Part shown: in pieces, positions 1-8,760 of the stretch
Numbering within the stretch: the stretch's first letter is position 1
Layout of the letters: each line of letters begins with the position of its first letter
Assembly: GCA_031401235.1 (NCBI GenBank)
Contig: JANNRJ010000029.1
Coordinates: 1 to 64,000, forward strand
Length of the DNA stretch: 64,000 nt
From: UBA3006 sp031401235
GTDB taxonomy: Bacteria; Actinomycetota; Acidimicrobiia; Acidimicrobiales; Ilumatobacteraceae
Direction: 5' to 3'
Translations under genes and position numbers: made by a program
The notes under the pieces: model-generated
Seen by the model: the letters and a program-made list of their open reading frames with translations, nothing else
The model's database searches: none
Told to the model about the DNA's origin: nothing

Positions 1-520
<520 letters not shown>

Positions 521-640
521 CTACCTGGACACTCACAGATGTTGCTTGCGCAACAAAGCGCTGTGAACAGGTGACATTCTGGTAAAGAGTTCACGATAAA
601 TAATCAAGGCCTAAGCCTCACCGCATCATCGTGTCCTGAC

Positions 641-766
641 CGATCAGAAGCTCTTCTGATCGATTTTATACTTTTGTTGATTTGCATCAACGATTATTTG
701 GTCGGATTATTCATCCGACCGGAATTGACGGACAGTTAATAGCGGTCCCGAAGGACCGTGTAACTG
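641..766 (-). other. rRNA leader with four tandem hairpins
   Basis: Four perfect inverted repeats lie in a row between boxA and the 16S 5' end: 733-766 (outer CAGTTA/TAACTG and inner CGGTCC/GGACCG, closing a UUCG-type tetraloop on the transcribed strand), 700-720 (GGTCGGAT/ATCCGACC), 676-691 (GTTGAT/ATCAAC) and 641-662 (10-bp arms with a 2-nt centre). They are probably part of the pre-16S leader, where stems guide folding and RNase III processing. The matching 3' flank of the 16S gene lies outside the window. Confidence 0.6.
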
Positions 767-789
767 CCCGCACTGGCGTTCAGTCTTCT

Positions 790-808
790 CTTCCGTTTTC
801 AAGGAGCG
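790..808 (-). promoter_or_regulatory. boxA-like antitermination site of the rRNA operon
   Basis: The minus strand reads CGCTCCTTGAAAACGGAAG, close to the actinobacterial rRNA boxA pattern TGCTCTTTGAAAAC. It lies downstream of the promoter at 948-977 and about 270 nt before the 16S 5' end. NusB, which binds boxA with S10, is encoded in this window at 33859-34290. Confidence 0.65.
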
Positions 809-947
809 ATCACTGGGGGCACTCGAAGCACAGCGAACCGTTTTAACGGACCACCGCATCTCGGTGATGCCACCGGGTGAAAGGCCAACTTGGCAAGGAA
901 CACATGACTTCTCAGACATGTACAACTCGCGCAAGAGGCGGAGTGCA

Positions 948-977
948 ACAATAGCGGGAAACAAGGGCAATCGTCAA
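948..977 (-). promoter_or_regulatory. rRNA operon promoter
   Basis: On the minus strand a -35 TTGACG (977-972) and a -10 TATTGT (953-948) are separated by 18 bp. This is the best sigma-70-like match in the 544-bp gap between tyrS and the 16S gene, and it precedes boxA. Transcription would start near 941. The rest of the gap, 978-1064, shows no gene; I see no clear terminator for tyrS there. Confidence 0.6.
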
Positions 978-1064
978 CCTCGCTTGCCCAGAAAACACGG
1001 TATTTCCCTGAATACTCTTGGGTTTGCGCCTTTGTGTGTCTCGTGTGGCGCGTGTCGCAGTGAT

Positions 1065-2342
1065 TTACGGCGCGAAGTCCAACAAGTGATGCACCGTCTT
1101 TCCCTTACGCAGTAAGAGCCAGCGGCCATGCAGCAGGGCAATCTCGGCAAGTTTTGATTGCTCATCTAACTGCTCTCCATTGGCCCGAACACTGCGTTGT
1201 GCCAATAATCGACGAGCTTCACTATTTGATGTCGCTAAACCGCTTGTCACCAGCACGCTCACTGTGTCAGAAAGTGCGGCTCTTCCCATTTGAGTAGTTT
1301 CGACTTCAGAAGCAATGAGTTGTAACGCAGCTTCACTCGCCGAAATTGGATTAGCGCCGAACAACAGATCGGCGGCTTGTTCAGTCGCATCGGCGGAGTC
1401 GTTTCCGTGCAACATCGAGGTGAGTTCTCGTGCCAGTGTGCGCTGGGCGACACGAGATTCTGGACGCGCTTGCTGCTCGCTAAGTATCGCAGTGATCTCA
1501 TCCATCGAACGCAAAGAAAACTGTGGCATTAAATGCGCAATTTCCTCGTCACTCAGTTGCATCCAGTATTGGCGAAATTGATATGGCGAGGTCCGCTGAG
1601 GATCTAACCACACTGCCCCATCGGCGGTCTTGCCAAACTTGGATCCATCGCTTTTGGTTACAAGCGGCCACGTGAGACCAAATGCGCTACGACCCAAATT
1701 TTTGCGGATGAGATCAATGCCCGCAGTGATATTGCCCCACTGATCCGATCCACCCATTTGCATTTCGCAGTTGTGGTGCTCGAAGAGTTGACGAAAATCA
1801 TTTGCTTGCAACAACATGTAACTGAACTCGGTGAATGACAATCCATTGCCATCGCTAAGCCGACCCTTTACTGAATCCTTGGCCAACATTTGATTGACGG
1901 TGATGTGCTTGCCGACATCGCGCAGAAATTCGAGCAGTGAAACCTTTCGTGTCCAATCAGCGTTGTCGACGAGCACTGCCTGAGATTTGCCCGGCGTGAA
2001 ATCGAGAATACGCTCAAGTTGAACCTTGATCGATTGCACATTGTGATTCAATGTTTCTTCGTCCAATAAATTGCGCTCTTCGCTGCGCCCCGAAGGATCG
2101 CCGACCATGCCAGTTGCACCACCAGCGAGCACGAATGGTCGATGACCCGCCAATTGCAAGCGACGCAACGAGATCTGACCTAGAAGGTGACCCACATGGA
2201 GCGAGTCCGCAGTTGGGTCAAAACCTACATAGACGCCAATCGGACCATTGGCAAGGCGTTCTCCGAGTGCAACCCGATCGGTGCTGTCGTGAATCAGACC
2301 GCGTAAAGCAAATTCAGCGACGATGTCTTTGCTCACAGCCAT
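1065..2342 (-). CDS. tyrS: Tyrosyl-tRNA synthetase
   Basis: Class Ic aminoacyl-tRNA synthetase that charges tRNA-Tyr in the cytoplasm. The 425-aa length is normal for the bacterial enzyme. The HIGH motif appears as HVGH (residues 49-52) and the KMSKS loop as KFGKT (235-239), the usual TyrRS form. GGSDQWGN (197-204) is the family tyrosine/ATP-pocket signature, and a C-terminal S4-like RNA-binding domain covers roughly 350-425. The ATG at 2342 is preceded by CGGGGG and by TAATAT ending 6 nt upstream, so the message may be leaderless. It is the last gene before the rRNA operon, and it does not overlap the upstream small ORF. Confidence 0.97.
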   Translation of the reverse strand: MAVSKDIVAEFALRGLIHDSTDRVALGERLANGPIGVYVGFDPTADSLHVGHLLGQISLRRLQLAGHRPFVLAGGATGMVGDPSGRSEERNLLDEETLNHNVQSIKVQLERILDFTPGKSQAVLVDNADWTRKVSLLEFLRDVGKHITVNQMLAKDSVKGRLSDGNGLSFTEFSYMLLQANDFRQLFEHHNCEMQMGGSDQWGNITAGIDLIRKNLGRSAFGLTWPLVTKSDGSKFGKTADGAVWLDPQRTSPYQFRQYWMQLSDEEIAHLMPQFSLRSMDEITAILSEQQARPESRVAQRTLARELTSMLHGNDSADATEQAADLLFGANPISASEAALQLIASEVETTQMGRAALSDTVSVLVTSGLATSNSEARRLLAQRSVRANGEQLDEQSKLAEIALLHGRWLLLRKGKTVHHLLDFAP

Positions 2343-2348
2343 CCCCCG

Positions 2349-2354
2349 ATATTA
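2349..2354 (-). promoter_or_regulatory. Putative leaderless promoter of tyrS
   Basis: TAATAT ends exactly 6 nt before the tyrS ATG, the spacing expected for a transcript starting at the initiation codon. No good -35 hexamer is visible at 16-18 bp. The GGGGG just before the ATG could equally be a ribosome binding site for a longer transcript. Confidence 0.4.
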
Positions 2355-2431
2355 GGCGCCATCGGCGATGAAACTCGGGAGGTTTAAGAGTGCGTTCGAC
2401 CCTGAGCCGCTCGCGGTGACCGCTAACGCAA

Positions 2432-2689
2432 TTAGTGCAGTGCCACTGTGAATATCACTGCGGTGAAAGTGTTGAGTGCGGCAATCAGAAAAAATGTGAT
2501 CCGCTGCACCCTTCTCATTTTGGCCAGGAGCTCAATAGTTGTTTTTTTTGCCATTTCTAGACGAAAATTGGCGAATTCGGTGCGCATCTCATTTCGAGTT
2601 GCAAATTGTGCGAGGTCGGCCTTTGTGGCGATCTCACTCCAGGAGAATGGAGGTGGTGCGGAAGGATGCGTGAACGTGATACACGTCAA
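2432..2689 (-). CDS. Small coiled-coil/membrane protein (unrecognised)
   Basis: An 85-aa ORF that I cannot assign to a named family. Residues about 20-60 are charged and helical (KADLAQFATRNEMRTEF), suggesting a short coiled coil. Residues 65-85 form a hydrophobic C-terminal segment that would be one membrane anchor. The layout resembles small coiled-coil/TM proteins of the DUF1640 type, but that is only a resemblance. The upstream start is TTG (2689) without a clear ribosome binding site; the first in-frame ATG is near residue 35, so the start is uncertain. It sits between argH and tyrS, co-directional with both, filling most of the 478-bp gap. Confidence 0.5.
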   Translation of the reverse strand: MTCITFTHPSAPPPFSWSEIATKADLAQFATRNEMRTEFANFRLEMAKKTTIELLAKMRRVQRITFFLIAALNTFTAVIFTVALH

Positions 2690-2790
2690 CTTACAGGGTG
2701 TCGGCAGCGCAATCCATCACATTGCCAACAATCGACAAAGAATCACATAGAAATTCGACACACTAAAAACTCGGCACACGAATGTTGTAC

Positions 2791-2815
2791 ACACAAACCA
2801 AGGAAGTGGCTTCCT
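2791..2815 (-). terminator. Terminator-like hairpin after argH
   Basis: Just after the argH stop, the minus strand folds AGGAAG-CCA-CTTCCT (2815-2801), followed by TTGGTTTGTGTGT. A second, stronger hairpin (GAGGATGCG/CGCATCCTC, 2825-2845) lies inside the last argH codons. Together they probably end the infC-to-argH transcript. The T tract is broken, so intrinsic termination is plausible rather than certain. Confidence 0.5.
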
Positions 2816-2820
2816 CTGAA

Positions 2821-4239
2821 CTACGAGGATGCGAGGCGCATCCTCAATTGATCTAATTCGAGTCTGAATCGATCGCGCTGTTCCTGTGCGGCGAGTGGTC
2901 CTCCCCCGCCAGGTGAAGTGCGACGACGTACGGCGACACCGGGTGCAATTAACGCAGCAGCCTCTGCACCGAATGCCGTGTCGTTAAGCACAAGATCATG
3001 TAACGACACTTCGCCAGAAATACTTTTGGCCACAAGTGCTCCAACCATGGCATGGGCATGACGAAACGGTGTACCACGCGAGACCAACCATTCAGCCAGA
3101 TCAGTGGCGCCGAGTGTTTGCTGATCGGCCGCTTGAGCCATTTGTTGAGGATGGAATGTTGCCGTAGCGATCATTCCGGACAATGCCAAAATACCCAACG
3201 ACACTTGATCCACCGAATCAAAAAGTGGCTCTTTGTCTTCTTGCAAATCGCGGTTATAGGAAAGCGGTAAGCCTTTCAGTGTCGTCATCAAACCGGTGAG
3301 ATTGCCAATCAGTCGACCCGATTTGCCACGGGCGAGTTCAGCTATATCGGCGTTTTTCTTTTGTGGCATCATTGATGATCCTGTTGCATAGCGGTCATCG
3401 AGATGGGCAAAGCCAAATTCTTCGGATGTCCACAACACCCACTCTTCGCCAATGCGAGAGAGATGCACACCGATGAGTGCCAAATCAAACAAAGCTTCAG
3501 CGACATAATCGCGATCAGAAACTGCATCTAGTGAATTAGCGAACCGGCGCTGAAATCCCAATTCATGGGCAACGAATTCCGGATCAAGCGGTAATGACGA
3601 GCCGGCCAATGCACCCGCTCCCAACGGTGACTCATCTAGGCGCTCAATGCACTGAAGCAAGCGATCCACATCGCGCAAAAATGCCCAAGCGTGGGCCAAC
3701 AAATGATGTGCCAGCAGCACTGGTTGGGCGCGTTGCACATGGGTGTAGCCGGGCAAATACACGCCGTCGTCTCCCCAACCAGCTTCATCGGCTCGGGCCG
3801 CCAATACTTCGCACAAAGTCAGCACATGCTGGGCTACTACATCTAATTCGCGTTTCGACCACAAACGCAAAGCCGTTGCACATTGATCATTGCGACTTCG
3901 ACCGGTGTGTAACTTTGCCCCAGTATCGCCGGCAATTTCGGTGACTCGGCGCTCGATGGCGGTATGAATATCTTCGTCACTTGGTTCAAATTCAAATGTT
4001 TCGTCGTCAAATTCGCAGGCGACTTGCTGTAGGGCAACGACAATGCTTTCAGTTTCATCTGCATTCAATATGTTGGAGTGTCCCAAACCGCGTACATGAG
4101 CAATTGAGCCAGCGATGTCGTCACGCCATAGACGCCGATCAAAACCAATGCTCTGTGTAAAGGCCATCAATGCGTCGGCCGGCGACCCGCTAAATCGTCC
4201 GTGCCACAGAGGCGCTCCACTTGATTTTGAGTTGCTCAT
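2821..4239 (-). CDS. argH: Argininosuccinate lyase
   Basis: Last step of arginine synthesis: splits argininosuccinate into arginine and fumarate. The protein is 472 aa from the ATG at 4239, a normal family length. HTGRSRND (111-118) and the fumarase/ASL signature GSSMMPQKKN (287-296), with its catalytic serine loop, are intact. An upstream in-frame start at 4329 would add 30 unrelated residues inside argR; I reject it because the 4239 ATG forms an ATGA overlap with the argR stop. argG, which often lies between argR and argH, is missing. Confidence 0.97.
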   Translation of the reverse strand: MSNSKSSGAPLWHGRFSGSPADALMAFTQSIGFDRRLWRDDIAGSIAHVRGLGHSNILNADETESIVVALQQVACEFDDETFEFEPSDEDIHTAIERRVTEIAGDTGAKLHTGRSRNDQCATALRLWSKRELDVVAQHVLTLCEVLAARADEAGWGDDGVYLPGYTHVQRAQPVLLAHHLLAHAWAFLRDVDRLLQCIERLDESPLGAGALAGSSLPLDPEFVAHELGFQRRFANSLDAVSDRDYVAEALFDLALIGVHLSRIGEEWVLWTSEEFGFAHLDDRYATGSSMMPQKKNADIAELARGKSGRLIGNLTGLMTTLKGLPLSYNRDLQEDKEPLFDSVDQVSLGILALSGMIATATFHPQQMAQAADQQTLGATDLAEWLVSRGTPFRHAHAMVGALVAKSISGEVSLHDLVLNDTAFGAEAAALIAPGVAVRRRTSPGGGGPLAAQEQRDRFRLELDQLRMRLASS

Positions 4240-4724
4240 GTCGGGGTCTTTTTGGAATTCTTGAGCCCAGCAAGTTTGGCGATGTCTTTGGCCAATCGTT
4301 TGGCCCCGTAATTGGCACTTGCCAAGCAAAACATTGTGTCGTCACCGGCCACAGTCCCAACCAACCCATGCAAGCGCGAACGATCGAGGGCAGATGCAAC
4401 AACATGGGCACAACCGGGAGGCGTGCGAACAACCACCATGGGTTCACTCACTTGCACATCGGCAACCCACTCAGTGAGTACTCGGCGTAATTGTTCCGGT
4501 GGAGAAAACCGGTCGGGTTGAAAGTTCGGAATTGCGTACACCGTTTCGCCACTCGCAGTACGCATTTTTGTCGCTCCCAATTCCTCCAAATCTCGAGACA
4601 CGGTTGCCTGAGTAGCGGCAATGCCAGATTTCTTCAGCAAGGCCAGCAACTGCGGTTGGCTCATCACTTCGTGTTCGGTAATAATTCGCGAAATGTTCTG
4701 CTGACGTTGAGTTTTGGTACTCAT
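4236..4724 (-). CDS. argR: Arginine repressor
   Basis: Arginine-responsive hexameric regulator of arginine genes. The 162-aa protein has an N-terminal winged helix with the recognition segment ATVSRDLEELG (40-50), and a C-terminal arginine-binding and oligomerisation domain with GTVAGDDT (123-130). It lies inside the operon it should control, joined by ATGA overlaps to argF upstream and argH downstream, as in other actinobacteria. Its probable operator is the pair of ARG boxes before argC (8761-8799), so the operon would be autoregulated. Confidence 0.96.
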   Translation of the reverse strand: MSTKTQRQQNISRIITEHEVMSQPQLLALLKKSGIAATQATVSRDLEELGATKMRTASGETVYAIPNFQPDRFSPPEQLRRVLTEWVADVQVSEPMVVVRTPPGCAHVVASALDRSRLHGLVGTVAGDDTMFCLASANYGAKRLAKDIAKLAGLKNSKKTPT

Positions 4725-5641
4725 GTAGTTACCTCCATCAGAAATGCCAATAGTCCGCGAGCCGAATGCATCCGGTTATGGGCCTGGACAATGACCCGAC
4801 TCGACGCACCGTCGATGACTTCGGATTCAACCTCATACCCACGATGCGCAGGGAGACAATGCATAAAGATTGCCGAAGGCTCGGCACAGGCCATGACCTC
4901 GGTGGTTACTTGGTAACGAACAAAGGCGATTTCGCGCTGTGCGGATTCGTCTTCTTGTCCCATTGACGTCCAGACATCAGTGTGTACGGCGTGAGCACCT
5001 TTGGCCGCCACTTTTGCTCCGCGATATTGCTCGACTGATGGCGCGCCAAAATCGATGATCTGTTCCAGTTCACTAGTTGCGGCGTCATATCCGGCGGGAC
5101 AACCGAGCCGCACATGCATGCCCAACAACCCACAAGCCTGAGTTAGTGATCGCGCCACATTATTGAAATCACCAATATAGGTGACCGTTTTTCCGGTGAG
5201 TGTGCCAAATTCTTGGCGCATAGTAAGTACATCGGCCAGCGTTTGAAGGGGGTGTGCGGTGTTGCTGAGCATGTTGACGACTGGAACAGTTGCTACGGAA
5301 GCCATCCGCTGCAAGGTTGAATGATCGAACACTCGCGCCGCTAAAAGCGAGTGATAACCATTCAATACTTGAGTGACATCTTCAACTGTTTCACGGACAT
5401 CAAAACCAATTTCCTCGCCACGGGTATACACCGGATGTCCCCCGAGTTGAGTAACTGCCATTTCCATACTGTGACGAGTGCGATTGGACGGTTTTTCAAA
5501 AATAAGTGCGACGCCTTTTCCCGACAATGGAGAACCCAATTTGGCAAGAGGTCGAGCAGCAAGATCTAGAACGTGGCCAAGTTCATTGGCACTCAAGTCT
5601 GTAACTTCTAGAAAGTTTCTCCGAGATTTGGGGCTCTTCAC
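4721..5641 (-). CDS. argF: Ornithine carbamoyltransferase
   Basis: Makes citrulline from ornithine and carbamoyl phosphate. The 306-aa protein has the phosphate-binding motif as PSNRTR (51-56), HPLQ (130-133) and the ornithine-side motif HCLPAHRG (from 261) with the catalytic Cys262. The second position of the usual STRTR is Asn here, a variant that keeps both arginines; I recall similar forms in related actinobacteria. It is in the arg operon, 7 nt after argD, and overlaps argR by ATGA. Its carbamoyl phosphate would come from carA/carB at 25201-29585. Confidence 0.96.
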   Translation of the reverse strand: MKSPKSRRNFLEVTDLSANELGHVLDLAARPLAKLGSPLSGKGVALIFEKPSNRTRHSMEMAVTQLGGHPVYTRGEEIGFDVRETVEDVTQVLNGYHSLLAARVFDHSTLQRMASVATVPVVNMLSNTAHPLQTLADVLTMRQEFGTLTGKTVTYIGDFNNVARSLTQACGLLGMHVRLGCPAGYDAATSELEQIIDFGAPSVEQYRGAKVAAKGAHAVHTDVWTSMGQEDESAQREIAFVRYQVTTEVMACAEPSAIFMHCLPAHRGYEVESEVIDGASSRVIVQAHNRMHSARGLLAFLMEVTT

Positions 5642-5648
5642 TAATGGC

Positions 5649-6848
5649 TCATTTCAAAACTTCGGCGATGATCGAAACAGCTTCGTCAATTTCTTCGGTG
5701 CTTACCGTTATCGGCGGGGCTAGTCGCAGAGCTGTTGCCGTAACGGCATTAGTTACAAGCCCATGATCCAACAATGTGTTGTATATCAATTTGGCGTCAA
5801 TACCGGGGCGCAATTCAGCACCCAACAAAAGTCCTCGACCTCGCACGTCGACGATTGCTGGAATCTTTTGCAGTGCCATACGCAAATATTCACCCTGCAC
5901 TCGAGCAAGCGCGGGTGCATCTATATCTTTCATGACTTGAATAGTCGCCCGTGCCGCCGCCGTGGCAATTGCGGTTCCGCTAAACGTACTGCCGTGATCG
6001 CCGGGCTGAAATACTCCCGCAATCGACTTTGTGGCCCACAACGCGCCAATTGGCATGCCATTGCCCATCGCCTTGGCCAGTGTCACTACATCGGGTTTTA
6101 TTCCGGCATGTTCAAATCCAAACCAGCGTCCTGTCCTAGCAAATCCTGTTTGGACTTCATCCATCATCAGCAGCGCGCCACGTTCCGTGCACAAGGCCCG
6201 AACTGCTTGAAGGTATTCATTGGTTGCCGGAATAACACCGCCTTCACCTTGAACTGACTCGAGCAAAACTGCAGCCACTTCGCCGTCCACCGCTTGGTCA
6301 AGTGCAGCGATATCACCAAAGGCGACATGACGGAAGCCTTCCGGCATTGGTTGAAACGGTTCGTGCTTGGCAGGCTGGCCGGTTGCGGCCAATGCCGCCA
6401 GGGTTCGCCCGTGAAAACTTCCGAACGCACTAACAACACTGTGGCGACCTCGTCCGCCAAATTTGCGAGCCAACTTGATCGCCGCTTCGACTGATTCGGC
6501 TCCACTATTGCAGAGGAACACTTGCCCACCACCGCCAAGTAATTCGTCAATCAAAATTGCAGTCTCGGTCGCTACTGGGTTGGTAAAAAAGTTGCTGACA
6601 TGCATCAATGTGGCGGCCTGGTCGGCAATTGCTTTGGTCACCACCGGATGACTGTGACCTAACGATGTCACCGCGATTCCACAGAGGAAATCCAAGTATC
6701 TCTTGCCGTCGATATCCCACAGTTCAGTACCATTACCCCGTTCGAACATCACCTGTGGCGCACCGAACACTGGCATGAATGGGCATGTTTCACGTCCCGC
6801 CAACAATTTTGTGGCTACTGCTGATTCGGCAAAGGCGTGAGTTGACAT
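5649..6848 (-). CDS. argD: Acetylornithine aminotransferase
   Basis: Class III PLP-dependent aminotransferase converting N-acetylglutamate semialdehyde to N-acetylornithine. The 399-aa protein carries the PLP lysine in TLAKAMGNGMPIGA (around residue 250) and the FHGRTLAALAATG segment. A DEVQTGFARTG motif precedes the lysine, as in ArgD/GabT-type enzymes. Its start overlaps the argB stop by one base (TAATG). Operon context separates it from other class III transaminases. The next enzyme, which removes the acetyl group (ArgJ or ArgE), is not in the window. Confidence 0.96.
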   Translation of the reverse strand: MSTHAFAESAVATKLLAGRETCPFMPVFGAPQVMFERGNGTELWDIDGKRYLDFLCGIAVTSLGHSHPVVTKAIADQAATLMHVSNFFTNPVATETAILIDELLGGGGQVFLCNSGAESVEAAIKLARKFGGRGRHSVVSAFGSFHGRTLAALAATGQPAKHEPFQPMPEGFRHVAFGDIAALDQAVDGEVAAVLLESVQGEGGVIPATNEYLQAVRALCTERGALLMMDEVQTGFARTGRWFGFEHAGIKPDVVTLAKAMGNGMPIGALWATKSIAGVFQPGDHGSTFSGTAIATAAARATIQVMKDIDAPALARVQGEYLRMALQKIPAIVDVRGRGLLLGAELRPGIDAKLIYNTLLDHGLVTNAVTATALRLAPPITVSTEEIDEAVSIIAEVLK

Positions 6849-7741
6849 TATCTCGCTCCACTTGACATAGAGAGTTCAATCATTGTGCCAATTCCGGCAT
6901 CGGTGAATAACTCAACGAGTAGTACATGGGCGATTCGTCCGTCCAGAATGTGGACTCGCCTAACGCCGTTTTCGAGGGCATGAATGCAACTTTCGATTTT
7001 GGGAATCATCCCGCCTTCGACGTTGCCATCACGAATCAATGTTCGCAATTGTTCCGGCGAAGTCTGGCGAACAAGACTTTTCGGATCCTGTGCATCGAGC
7101 CGCAAACCCTCAATGTCGGTTAGATAGATGAGTTTCTCCGCCTCCAGCGACTCGGCAATCGCTCCTGCTGCGGTGTCGGCATTTATGTTGTAAGCCTGAC
7201 CCGTCTTATCCGAACCAATTGAGGCGATAACTGGTATGGATCCATCGGCGAGCATCGACTTTAGAATCGTGGGGTCCACTGCCGTGATGTCACCCACAAA
7301 GCCCAGCGACGGATCTCGTTGGCTAACTCGCAAGAGTCCGGCATCTTGGCCGGATACTCCGACGGCTTTGGCGCCATGCAGATTGATTGCCGAGACAAGT
7401 TGCGGATTCACACTGCCAAGCAACACCATGCTGGCAATTTCTACAGTTTCTGCGTCGGTGACTCGCAAACCATCGCGAAACTCGGGCGTCTTGCCGAGCC
7501 GTTCCATCATCGCGCTGATTTGAGGTCCTCCTCCATGAACGACAACGGGCTTGATTCCCACGGCGCGCATCAATGCAATGTCTTGGGCAAAAGTGCTGGC
7601 GGCAAATTCATCGCTGACCGCGGCAAGGGCGTTGCCGCCGTACTTGACAACGACAATCTTTCCGAGAAACTTCTGGATGTACGGAAGTGCCTGGATCAGC
7701 AATGTGCCGGCGGCTTGGTCGAGCGACGGGTTTGTATTCAT
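6848..7741 (-). CDS. argB: Acetylglutamate kinase
   Basis: Phosphorylates N-acetyl-L-glutamate and is often feedback-inhibited by arginine. The 297-aa protein has the amino-acid-kinase signatures KYGGNA (33-38) and HGGGP (69-73), and NADTAAGAIAESL in the ATP half. The first ~20 residues, including an amphipathic stretch ending in LPYIQKF, match the N-terminal helix that arginine-sensitive hexameric kinases use for oligomerisation. It overlaps argC by ATGA, directly occupying the position where argJ usually lies. Confidence 0.96.
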   Translation of the reverse strand: MNTNPSLDQAAGTLLIQALPYIQKFLGKIVVVKYGGNALAAVSDEFAASTFAQDIALMRAVGIKPVVVHGGGPQISAMMERLGKTPEFRDGLRVTDAETVEIASMVLLGSVNPQLVSAINLHGAKAVGVSGQDAGLLRVSQRDPSLGFVGDITAVDPTILKSMLADGSIPVIASIGSDKTGQAYNINADTAAGAIAESLEAEKLIYLTDIEGLRLDAQDPKSLVRQTSPEQLRTLIRDGNVEGGMIPKIESCIHALENGVRRVHILDGRIAHVLLVELFTDAGIGTMIELSMSSGAR

Positions 7742-8760
7742 GGAAACAGTCCCACGCTGGCAAGTCCAAGTGTTTCGTCGATACCCAGTGCAACATTTGC
7801 TGCCTGTATCGCACCGCCCGAGGCACCTTTGGTGAGGTTGTCGATTGCGCAGAGCACCAAGACGTATCCAGTTCGTTCGTCGTATCGTGCGGTGAGTTGT
7901 GCCGTATTTGTTCCAAGCGTCGCCTTCGTTGATGGTGATGCAGGTCGCACGACCACGAAGGGTTCGTTGTGATAGGCCCGAGCCAGTATGGCGAGGAGTG
8001 ATGAAGTGGAGGGGGTTGAGCCATCGGCTGGTCGGGCGTAACAGGTGGCAAGTATGCCGCGATTCATTGGCGCCAGATGTGGAGTGAACAGCACTTGAGC
8101 GCCAGTCACCTGTTCAATTTCCGGAGTATGACGATGGTCAAGTAGTCCATAGGCACTGAAATCTTCATTTGCAGTGGCGAACATTGTGTTTTCTTTCAGT
8201 GCTCGTCCGGCGCCAGATACACCCGACGCTGCATCGACAATGACGCCTTGAGGATTGATCACACCTGCCGATACGAGCGGACTCAAGGCAAGGCTGGATG
8301 CCGTCACATAACAGCCGGGAGTCGCAATAAGAGTCGCCCCCACCAATTGCTTTCGGTACAACTCGGGCAATCCATAAACAGCCTCGGCCAGTAGTTCGGG
8401 ACACGAATGTTCAAAGCCGTACCACAGCGGATAGTCGGCAGCGTTCACTAGCCGAAACGCGCCGGAGAGATCGACTACTAGTCGCACCACTCCCATAAGT
8501 TGAGGCACCACTTGCATTGACACTTCATGGGGCAATCCAAGAAATACGACGTCGCACTTGGATGCACGATCAATGCTGAATTGCTCAAAGACAAGATTTG
8601 GATACGCCGGGGCTAAGGATGGATACAGCGCACTCGCCAATGTCCCTGCCTGTGAATCTCCGGTTGCATAAACAACATTGAATTGCGGGTGTTGCGCACA
8701 GAGACGCAATAGCTCAACTCCGGTGAAGCCAGATGCACCAATTATTCCGACATTGAACAT
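7738..8760 (-). CDS. argC: N-acetyl-gamma-glutamyl-phosphate reductase
   Basis: NADPH-dependent reduction of acetylglutamyl phosphate to the semialdehyde. From the ATG at 8760 the protein has 340 aa, with the dinucleotide-binding GASGFTG at 8-14 and the catalytic cysteine in TPGCYVT (Cys150). Other in-frame starts exist at 8778 and 8868, but both fall in or beyond the ARG boxes and add residues not seen in the family. First gene of the arg block, 62 bp after pheT, with its own likely promoter and operator. Confidence 0.95.
   Translation of the reverse strand: MFNVGIIGASGFTGVELLRLCAQHPQFNVVYATGDSQAGTLASALYPSLAPAYPNLVFEQFSIDRASKCDVVFLGLPHEVSMQVVPQLMGVVRLVVDLSGAFRLVNAADYPLWYGFEHSCPELLAEAVYGLPELYRKQLVGATLIATPGCYVTASSLALSPLVSAGVINPQGVIVDAASGVSGAGRALKENTMFATANEDFSAYGLLDHRHTPEIEQVTGAQVLFTPHLAPMNRGILATCYARPADGSTPSTSSLLAILARAYHNEPFVVVRPASPSTKATLGTNTAQLTARYDERTGYVLVLCAIDNLTKGASGGAIQAANVALGIDETLGLASVGLFP

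Noticed and set aside
707..1165. ORFs of 63-87 codons on both strands before the rRNA gene
   Set aside because: They cover the rRNA promoter, boxA and leader hairpins, show no protein-like pattern, and lack ribosome binding sites.
7319..7972. 217-codon plus-strand ORF
   Set aside because: It is antisense to argB and argC and spans their overlap; no motif supports it.
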